From the NCBI GenBank assembly GCA_937874815.1, contig CALNBW010000050.1, forward strand, positions 1 through 6,610: a stretch of 6,610 bases of DNA. The letters are read 5' to 3'. This DNA is from an uncultured Bacillota bacterium. Its GTDB lineage: Bacteria > Bacillota > UBA994 > UBA5500. The position numbers and the translations under genes were made by a program. Of the stretch, positions 1 to 5,293 are shown piece by piece; the stretch's first letter is position 1, and every line of letters begins with the position of its first letter. The notes under the pieces were generated by a model that was not told where the DNA came from, ran no database searches, and worked only from the letters and a program-made list of their open reading frames with translations.

Positions 1-45
1 AGGTAGAACAGATTGATCACCTCGCTTCTGATGTATATGCGCGTC

Positions 46-85
46 ATAGTTATGGTGTACCGGTGCACCAATACACCATAACTAT
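46..85. repeat. Perfect 14-bp inverted repeat with nested palindrome, likely operator
   Basis: The arm ATAGTTATGGTGTA at 46-59 is exactly complementary to TACACCATAACTAT at 72-85, around a 12-nt centre (60-71) that contains the 8-bp palindrome GGTGCACC (62-69). The left-arm part TGGTGTA (53-59) can instead pair with TGCACCA (64-70) across a CCGG loop, with one G-U pair, so two mutually exclusive hairpins are possible. The right arm runs into a TATAAT box at 83-88. There is no U-run next to it, which argues against a simple terminator. A dimeric regulator's operator is the most natural reading, but the regulator is not in view. The repeat is directly visible; its role is inferred. Confidence 0.6.
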
Positions 86-88
86 AAT
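83..88 (+). promoter_or_regulatory. Candidate -10 box (TATAAT) for the receptor gene
   Basis: A perfect TATAAT lies at 83-88, overlapping the right arm of the 46-85 inverted repeat. No good -35 hexamer sits 16-18 bp upstream; the region reads CCGGTG or close to it. If used, this promoter would depend on an activator or be gated by whatever binds the dyad, and would give a leader of about 200 nt before the ATG at 295. A weaker alternative is TTGTCG (181-186), a 17-bp spacer and AATACT (204-209), which would give a leader of about 80 nt. Confidence 0.35.
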
Positions 89-280
89 CTCTGCTCCAAC
101 ATTAGTCAAGAGCAAATGACTGTCACTTTTAGTCACAACACTCTCAATCCTGCGCGCAGCTTGGAGGGATAACGCCTGTTTTGTCGAATTTTTACTATAA
201 GACAATACTAAAGAGAGCAGTCAGGCTTTACAAGTACTGCAGATACGGCTTCCGAACTGCTGACGGATATCTTTTCAGAC

Positions 281-288
281 AGGGGAGG
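281..288 (+). promoter_or_regulatory. Ribosome binding site that sets the receptor start at 295
   Basis: AGGGGAGG at 281-288 lies 6 nt before the ATG at 295-297, which is ideal spacing. The open frame extends upstream to a TTG at 181, but the GGAGGG before it (163-168) is 12 nt away, and the 38 extra codons are rich in AGA, AGG and ATA, unlike the body of the gene. The ATG is therefore preferred. Confidence 0.7.
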
Positions 289-294
289 AAAGCA

Positions 295-2808
295 ATGAAA
301 ACTATCTGGAATCGCCTACGCGGACAAGATGTAGCTGTCAATACTCGGGCAACGCCCCAAGCCCTGGAGCAACACGACACCTACGAGCAGGCTACAGCGC
401 ATGCTGCTATTATTTTTCAACACGACGTAGCTTACACCCGGCTCAAGCACGCAGTGGCGGAACTCCAAGTCGCAATCAAACAGCTAGAGGTGGGCTTAAG
501 AGAGATTCAAGACGGGCAGCAACAACACGAACAGGGCCTGGACCAGACGCTAGCCACGGTGGAAATGCTGTCTGCCACTACCGAACAAGTGGCTGCCTCT
601 GCCCAAGAATCAGCCAGCGTGGCAGCGCAGGCGGACGCGCTAGCGGCGCAAGGCCGCGGGGCGGTAGAAGAAGCCCACGCCCAAATGGCCCGCATCGCAG
701 CCACCGTACAGAGGACTGGCGACACTGTTATTCAATTGGGGCAACGCACTACCGCAATCACCCGCATTGTGGACGTTATCCAAGAAATAGCTAGCCAGAC
801 CAACCTATTATCGCTTAACGCCGCCATTGAAGCCGCGCGGGCTGGGGATGCGGGGCGAGGGTTTGCAGTAGTAGCGGGCGAAGTCCGCAAACTCTCGGAG
901 CAATCGGCAGCGCAGGCCCGCCAAATAGCTGGTGTTGTAAATGAAATCACGAGCGAGATAAAGCAAGTCACAACCCATATGGATGAGAGTTTGCAGGCTG
1001 TTGCTGCTGGCAGCGGCGTAGTGAATCAGGCAGGACAGGCCCTGGAAGCAATTGTGGACGCGAACAGGCAAGTAAGCACAATGGTAGTACAGATTTCCGA
1101 TGCCGCCACCGAACAAGCTGAAGGCAGCCAGCAGATAGTGCTAGTCTCTAACGCGCTGACCGAGCTAGCTGCTAAGGTAAGCTACTCCATTGATAAAGCA
1201 CTAATGGACGCAGCCCAACAGCAGGCCGCACTGAAGCAGTTAGCAACTCTTACCGGGCATTTAGGGGCGATTAGCGCTAGCTTACCGGGCCAGGATGAAA
1301 CATCAAGGCCGCTGCAGCGCTTCACCTGGTGCATCAATAGTGATCCCATCACCCTAGACCCACAGCTAAGCAATGATATGTCTACCACCCATTTGCTGAG
1401 TGAAGTTTTTGTTGGGCTAACCCGCTTCGGGCCCGATACGGGTATTGTGCCTGGGCTGGCGCAGGCCTGGGACCTGTCGGCCGATGGTCGCACTTGGACT
1501 TTCCAACTTCGGCGCGGAGCCAAATTCCATAATGGACGCGAGGTCAAAGCACAAGATATAAAATACAGTTTGGAGCGTATTCTACGGCCACAAACCGGCT
1601 CCCCTAATACCTGGTTGGTGGAGATGATTGAGGGCGCGAAAGAAGTGATGGCCGGCCAAACCAGCAATGTACGGGGAATTGTAACTAAAGGCGATTATGC
1701 GGTGCAGATTACCCTAGAAAAGCCCTATCATCCCTTCTTAGCTAATCTAGCTTATACGGGCACTAGCATCGTTCCTCGAGAAGTGGTAGAGAGCGGCCAA
1801 CACCTAAGCCATCCCATAGGTGCTGGCCCGTTCCAGTTTGTCTCTTACGAGCACGGGGAAAGGGCTGTACTCAGAGCGTTTGCTGAATTCTATGGCGGGC
1901 GCCCGTTCTTAGATGAAGTAGAGCTTCTTATCAAGCTCCCTGAGGGCTTAACAGATGTGGCAGCGCTGAACACTAAAGCTGTAGATTTGCTACAGCTAAA
2001 TGCCCGCAACTTAAACTCAGTGCAGAACCACCCAGAGTATAGCAAAAGCATTCAGCGCGGCTCAGTTTTACGCACTGCCCACATCGGACTGAACTGCGGC
2101 AAGGGTGGCCCCCTTAGTAACCCCAAAGTACGACAGGCAATCAACTTGGCCATCAACAAGCAGCTCATTATCGACGAGTTTCACGGCGGCAATGCCCGGA
2201 TCGCAGCCGGGCCGCTGCCCCCGGGGTGCATAGGCCACGATGCGAATTTGGCCCCCTACCCCTTTGACCTTAATGCAGCAAAAGCTAAGTTGCGTGAAGC
2301 TGGCTACCCCAATGGCTTGCCTAATCCTCTGCTCATTCACATTCGGGAGGGCAATTCGACGCAGCAAAAGGAGGCCGCCCTATTCAGAGATTGGCTGGGG
2401 CAGATTGGCATTCGGCTTGAGATCAAGGAACTGCCTTGGGCTGAGATGGTGAGTGCAGGTGCCATGCGCCGCTGCGACATGCACATGTTGACCTGGATCG
2501 GCGATACTGGCGATCCCGACAACTTCCTGCAACCACTGTTCAACAGCAGCAACCATGGAGATATGGGCAACCGCACCTTCTTTAGCAGCCCCGAGGTTGA
2601 TACGCTGCTCGAGCAGGGACAAGCCATTCGCGATCCGGAATTACGCAGAAGACACTATGAGAAGCTGCACCGTCTCATCGCCGAGCAGGCCCCTTGGGTT
2701 TTTCTCTGCCACGACGACCAGTTACTAATCACTCAACCCTACGTGCGCGGCTTTGCACTGCATCCTCTTGGCATTATTCGCTTAGAAAACGTGTGGTTGG
2801 ACGAGTAA
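295..2808 (+). CDS. Cytoplasmic methyl-accepting chemotaxis protein fused to a DppA-like family 5 solute-binding domain
   Basis: Predicted soluble chemoreceptor of 837 residues, numbered from the ATG at 295. Residues 1-80 hold no transmembrane segment, signal peptide or HAMP domain. Residues about 80-300 are a long alpha-helical MCP signalling hairpin. A consensus methylation site lies at 93-102 (SATTEQVAAS), and the conserved tip at 163-204 (SQTNLLSLNAAIEAARAG, then GRGFAVVAGEVRKL) binds CheA/CheW in this family. After a linker, residues about 340-837 form a full-length family 5 peptide-binding domain, with the family signature near 389-428 (SADGRTWTFQLRRGAKFHNG), GAGPFQF at 509-515 and GDTGDPDNF at 736-744. 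Arg684 and Asp737 fall where E. coli DppA Arg355 and Asp408 hold the dipeptide. Such domains are normally exported; here the domain should stay in the cytoplasm, as in the regulator SgrR. Ligand and output are inferred. No che genes are nearby and no C-terminal CheR-tethering pentapeptide is seen. A longer form from TTG at 181 (875 residues) is possible but less likely. Confidence 0.9.
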   Translation: MKTIWNRLRGQDVAVNTRATPQALEQHDTYEQATAHAAIIFQHDVAYTRLKHAVAELQVAIKQLEVGLREIQDGQQQHEQGLDQTLATVEMLSATTEQVAASAQESASVAAQADALAAQGRGAVEEAHAQMARIAATVQRTGDTVIQLGQRTTAITRIVDVIQEIASQTNLLSLNAAIEAARAGDAGRGFAVVAGEVRKLSEQSAAQARQIAGVVNEITSEIKQVTTHMDESLQAVAAGSGVVNQAGQALEAIVDANRQVSTMVVQISDAATEQAEGSQQIVLVSNALTELAAKVSYSIDKALMDAAQQQAALKQLATLTGHLGAISASLPGQDETSRPLQRFTWCINSDPITLDPQLSNDMSTTHLLSEVFVGLTRFGPDTGIVPGLAQAWDLSADGRTWTFQLRRGAKFHNGREVKAQDIKYSLERILRPQTGSPNTWLVEMIEGAKEVMAGQTSNVRGIVTKGDYAVQITLEKPYHPFLANLAYTGTSIVPREVVESGQHLSHPIGAGPFQFVSYEHGERAVLRAFAEFYGGRPFLDEVELLIKLPEGLTDVAALNTKAVDLLQLNARNLNSVQNHPEYSKSIQRGSVLRTAHIGLNCGKGGPLSNPKVRQAINLAINKQLIIDEFHGGNARIAAGPLPPGCIGHDANLAPYPFDLNAAKAKLREAGYPNGLPNPLLIHIREGNSTQQKEAALFRDWLGQIGIRLEIKELPWAEMVSAGAMRRCDMHMLTWIGDTGDPDNFLQPLFNSSNHGDMGNRTFFSSPEVDTLLEQGQAIRDPELRRRHYEKLHRLIAEQAPWVFLCHDDQLLITQPYVRGFALHPLGIIRLENVWLDE

Positions 2809-2834
2809 AACCATTTGTCCAGCCTCGCCTGTAC

Positions 2835-2871
2835 AAAAAAAGGGTTGTTGCATCGCACCCTGCAACAGCCC
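2835..2871 (-). terminator. Rho-independent terminator for fprA (minus strand)
   Basis: Arms 2842-2852 and 2861-2871 pair over 11 positions around an 8-nt loop (2853-2860). Seven A residues at 2835-2841 become a U-run directly after the hairpin on the minus strand. This is the classic intrinsic terminator layout, about 170 nt beyond the fprA stop. One pair is imperfect (2845/2868): it is G-U on plus-strand RNA but A-C on minus-strand RNA, which weakens it slightly in the expected direction. Confidence 0.65.
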
Positions 2872-2872
2872 C

Positions 2873-2893
2873 GGGCCGGATAGGATCCGGCCC
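2873..2893. repeat. Perfect 9-bp hairpin, REP-like
   Basis: GGGCCGGAT (2873-2881), a 3-nt loop AGG, then ATCCGGCCC (2885-2893), followed by CTAC. This very GC-rich palindrome has no U-run on either side. It resembles the short intergenic palindromes ending in GCCCCTAC that recur in many bacterial genomes, but copy number cannot be judged from one window. It may simply stabilise the 3' ends of the two convergent transcripts. Confidence 0.5.
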
Positions 2894-2943
2894 CTACACA
2901 AACCCCAAAACGTTGATATAGAAAACCCAAACGCGCCCAGCCT

Positions 2944-3007
2944 GGGCCGAGGGGTACTGCGTAGGCACGATTGGCGACAGCCTGTGCCTAGCAGTACCCT
3001 TCGGCCC
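2944..3007. repeat. Long 24-bp stem-loop in the convergent intergenic region
   Basis: The arm 2944-2968 pairs with 2984-3007 over 24 base pairs, with a single bulged G at 2961 and a 15-nt loop at 2969-2983. The only non-Watson-Crick position (2951/3000) is G-U on plus-strand RNA and C-A on minus-strand RNA. The stem is far longer than an ordinary terminator and is not followed by a clean U-run. It could be part of a bidirectional terminator, a repeat element, or a structured 3' UTR. Confidence 0.6.
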
Positions 3008-3040
3008 CCCTCTTGACTGCAACAGCCCTTCAGTTTTCCG

Positions 3041-4231
3041 CTATTCCTTGATACTGTCGGCCAACTGCCTGCCGATTTCTTTTAGCTCCTGGCGTGCTGC
3101 AGTGTCCGGTCGCCAGCGCATGGCTACGCCATCAGAAATCCGCTTCATACCGGCCTTGTCTAGATAGCCGTTGATGGCGGCAACGGCCCCGCCGCCCCAA
3201 CCATCGGAACCAAAAGCGATAGCTTTCTTACCAGATACCCGTAGTCCCACCAGGTCATCGAGCAAGGGAGTGACGGTCGGCAAGATCCCGCGGTTGACTG
3301 TGGCGGAACCGATGGCGACAGCTTTGGCCCGCAAGATTTCGTCGATAACATCGTTGCGGTCGGTAACTGGCAAGCGGTAGAGCTTATAAGGCACGCCTGC
3401 TGCCTCCACCCCGCTAGCTATTGCTTCAGCCATCACTTGCGTGCTACCCCACATGGTGTCATAAGCAATAATGACCATGTCTTCAGCGGGCGCGGTGGAC
3501 CAGCGCTGGTAAGCCTCCAAAATGCGCCCCGGATTCCCACGGTGTATTACGCCATGGCTCGGGCAAATCATCTTGATAGGCAGGCCAAGATCAGCAACTT
3601 CCTTCAACTTCTTAGCCACTTGGCGCGAAAATGGAGTAAGGATATTAGCGTAGTATTTGCTAGCCTCTTCCATCATCTCGTTGACATCTACCTCATCGTC
3701 GAAACGGCCAGAGCTCGCATAGTGCTGACCAAAAGCATCGTTCGGCATTAGGATAGCATCTTCTTTGATATAAGTGAACATGCTATCGGGCCAGTGCAGC
3801 ATTGGTGCTTCTAGGAAAGTTAGGGTCCGTTTGCCTAGGCTCAGCTCATCGAAGGACTTGACCACGTTGTACTCCCAACCACCATGGAACTGGGCCTCCA
3901 GGAATTCAGAAGCTTTCTTGGTGCAGTAGATCTGAGCATTAGGTGCCGCCGCAACTACGTCAGGCATGGCACCCGCATGGTCAATCTCACTGTGATTGCA
4001 GATAATGTAGTCAATCTGGGCCGGGTCGACTATTTGCCGGATGTTCTCCAATAGTTTCTGAGAAACCGGCGTATAGACAGTGTCGACCAAAGCGATCTTC
4101 TCGTCTACGATTAAATAAGAGTTATAGGTGGTACCCCGGTGCGTACTGAGAGCGTGCCCGTGGAAGTAGCGCGCATCCCAATCAACAACTCCTACCCAAT
4201 AGATGCCCGGTGCAATTTCACGTACGTTCAA
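3041..4231 (-). CDS. fprA: A-type flavoprotein / flavodiiron protein FprA (O2 or NO reductase)
   Basis: A cytoplasmic enzyme of 396 residues that reduces O2 to water and/or NO to N2O, usually with electrons from rubredoxin or a related donor; it protects anaerobes from oxygen and nitrosative stress. Residues 1 to about 250 form the metallo-beta-lactamase-like domain with a complete diiron ligand set: His80, Glu82 and Asp84 with His85 (HSEIDH), His146, Asp165 and His226. Residues about 252-396 form the flavodoxin domain, with the FMN phosphate loop TMWGST at 259-264 and later GSATVNRG and GSDGWGGG. The length is normal for the family and nothing is missing. The start is TTG (4229-4231), supported by a strong RBS and a typical N-terminus (VREIAPGIYWVG). 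No rubredoxin or flavin reductase gene adjoins it, so the electron donor must be encoded elsewhere. It diverges from the methyltransferase gene and appears monocistronic. Confidence 0.95.
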   Translation of the reverse strand: MNVREIAPGIYWVGVVDWDARYFHGHALSTHRGTTYNSYLIVDEKIALVDTVYTPVSQKLLENIRQIVDPAQIDYIICNHSEIDHAGAMPDVVAAAPNAQIYCTKKASEFLEAQFHGGWEYNVVKSFDELSLGKRTLTFLEAPMLHWPDSMFTYIKEDAILMPNDAFGQHYASSGRFDDEVDVNEMMEEASKYYANILTPFSRQVAKKLKEVADLGLPIKMICPSHGVIHRGNPGRILEAYQRWSTAPAEDMVIIAYDTMWGSTQVMAEAIASGVEAAGVPYKLYRLPVTDRNDVIDEILRAKAVAIGSATVNRGILPTVTPLLDDLVGLRVSGKKAIAFGSDGWGGGAVAAINGYLDKAGMKRISDGVAMRWRPDTAARQELKEIGRQLADSIKE

Positions 4232-4237
4232 GCGAAT

Positions 4238-4246
4238 CTCCTCCTT
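4238..4246 (-). promoter_or_regulatory. Ribosome binding site supporting the TTG start of fprA
   Basis: Read on the minus strand this is AAGGAGGAG, placed 6 nt before the TTG start codon at 4231-4229. It is near-perfect anti-Shine-Dalgarno complementarity and fixes the rare start codon. Confidence 0.75.
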
Positions 4247-4387
4247 GTGTTAAACTAAAGTAGAGTAATAATCTGCAATGACGCTTAGGATGCATGTCTT
4301 GATTGGCATGCCCTGGACAAGCGCTTAGTCATAGGTTTCTCCGTTAATAGTAGTCATTCCTGCTAAGCAGACAAAAGTTTTCGCATT
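4247..4387. promoter_or_regulatory. Divergent promoter region between fprA and the methyltransferase gene
   Basis: About 140 nt of lower-GC sequence lies between two divergent starts and must hold both promoters. No convincing -35/-10 pair stands out. The best plus-strand -35 is TTGGCA near 4303, but the hexamer 17 bp on (TAGTCA) is poor. Short repeats are visible: CGCTTAG at 4282-4288 and 4322-4328, its partial inverse CTAAGC at 4363-4368, and TAGTCAT at 4326-4332 and 4351-4357. These could be regulator sites or chance. Confidence 0.35.
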
Positions 4388-4401
4388 AGGGAGGCGAAAT
4401 T

Positions 4402-5289
4402 ATGCAGACGCGCCCAAGAAATATCGATGTAGCCACAAGATTGTTCCGCCAGAATGGCTCTTTATTTGCTTGCCCCCTTTGCGGCATGGACCTGCAGGTG
4501 GACGAACCGGCTGCGCTACGTTGCGGCAACCACCATACTTATGATCTGGCCAAGCAAGGCTATGTCAACCTCTTGACGAGCAGAGTGAAAGCAGGCAAGT
4601 ACAATAGCGAGCTTTTTGCTGCGCGCTTAGCGCTCCACCAAACTGGGTTCTTTACAGAGTTGCTGGCAGCTCTTGAGAACTGTATCGCTACCTATGCGCC
4701 CAGGCGACCTCAGGGGCAGCTGATTATCTTAGATGCCGGGTGCGGCGAAGGCTCGCACTTGGCCCATCTGGCGGCCAGGGTCCAGGCGACGGGCCAACCA
4801 GCGCTCGGTATTGGGCTGGATATTGCTAAAGACGGCATCCGCCTGGCTGCTAGCACCTATACTGGCCTCATTTGGTGCGTGGCCGATCTGGCTCGCAGCC
4901 CCCTGCAAGCCGCCCAGTGCGACATCATCCTAAACATTCTCTCCCCTGCTAACTATGCCGAGTTCCACCGTTTGTTGCGGCCCGACGGCATAGTAGTCAA
5001 AGTCTTTCCCGGGCCCAGTTACCTGCAAGAGTTACGTACGGCCCTTTACGCCGGCGGTAACAAAGAGACCTATCGGAACGAGGATAGCGTGCAACAGTTT
5101 AGCCAACAGTATGCACCACTCGTCACCGAACAGGTCTGCTACCAGCAGGAATTAACGATAACTACACTAGACTACCTGCTGCAGATGACGCCTTTAGCCT
5201 GGAATGCAGACCCTACGGCCTTGGAGGCAGTGCGCCGGGCCGGCCTAGATCGCATTACAGTTGATGCTACCATCATGGTAGGTAGATAA
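4402..5289 (+). CDS. rlmA: 23S rRNA (guanine-N1)-methyltransferase, RlmA family
   Basis: A SAM-dependent methyltransferase of 295 residues in the RlmA family, which methylates N1 of a guanine in helix 35 of 23S rRNA (G745 for RlmA-I, G748 for RlmA-II/TlrB) near the peptide exit tunnel. The N-terminal zinc site is intact: Cys24, Cys27, Cys41 and His45. It is followed by the family motif YDLAKQGYVNLL at 47-58. SAM motif I is LDAGCGEGSHL at 110-120, and a late family motif KVFPGPSYLQELR lies at 200-212. AGGGAGG at 4388-4394 is 7 nt before the ATG. RlmA-II is the usual form in Gram-positive bacteria and some members give macrolide (tylosin) resistance, but which guanine is modified cannot be told here. 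The gene ends 4 nt from the oppositely directed thrB and is not co-transcribed with a neighbour in view. A generic methyltransferase is the fallback call. Confidence 0.88.
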   Translation: MQTRPRNIDVATRLFRQNGSLFACPLCGMDLQVDEPAALRCGNHHTYDLAKQGYVNLLTSRVKAGKYNSELFAARLALHQTGFFTELLAALENCIATYAPRRPQGQLIILDAGCGEGSHLAHLAARVQATGQPALGIGLDIAKDGIRLAASTYTGLIWCVADLARSPLQAAQCDIILNILSPANYAEFHRLLRPDGIVVKVFPGPSYLQELRTALYAGGNKETYRNEDSVQQFSQQYAPLVTEQVCYQQELTITTLDYLLQMTPLAWNADPTALEAVRRAGLDRITVDATIMVGR

Positions 5290-5293
5290 CCTT

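Larger units (their letters stand above)
2842..3037 (+). other. Structured intergenic element bounded by TGCAACAGCCC repeats; possible plus-strand terminator
   Basis: GGGTTGTTGCA (2842-2852) can pair either with TGCAACAGCCC at 2861-2871 or with an identical copy at 3018-3028. The distant pairing would close a structure enclosing the 2873-2893 and 2944-3007 hairpins. It is followed by TTCAGTTTT (3029-3037), a poor U-run that could stop the receptor transcript just before the fprA coding end. The pairing is visible in the sequence; the function is inferred. Confidence 0.35.

Noticed and set aside
181..294. N-terminal extension of the receptor starting at TTG 181
   Set aside because: The spacing from GGAGGG (163-168) is 12 nt and codon use differs from the rest of the gene, while the ATG at 295 has an ideally placed AGGGGAGG. 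Kept only as an alternative.
181..294. c-di-GMP or other known riboswitch before the receptor
   Set aside because: None of the conserved cores I know (for example GCACAGGGCAAACC of the c-di-GMP-I class) is present.
1200..1320. A frameshift or gene junction between the MCP and binding-protein halves
   Set aside because: The frame is continuous, and no stop codon or ribosome binding site with a start codon is seen at the junction, so the sequence reads as a true fusion.
1182..1667. A 161-codon open frame on the minus strand inside the receptor gene
   Set aside because: It lies antisense to clearly conserved MCP and binding-protein sequence, has no recognisable domain or RBS, and is best explained as a shadow frame.
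2842..3028. CRISPR array or tRNA gene in the convergent intergenic region
   Set aside because: There are no regularly spaced direct repeats with unique spacers, and the long stem does not fold as a cloverleaf with T-loop and anticodon features.
3437..3751. A 104-codon plus-strand frame inside fprA
   Set aside because: It is antisense to the conserved metal-binding domain of FprA and shows no independent protein features.
4247..4400. Clear sigma-A promoters for fprA and rlmA
   Set aside because: No hexamer pair with acceptable spacing was convincing on either strand, so exact promoter positions are not claimed.
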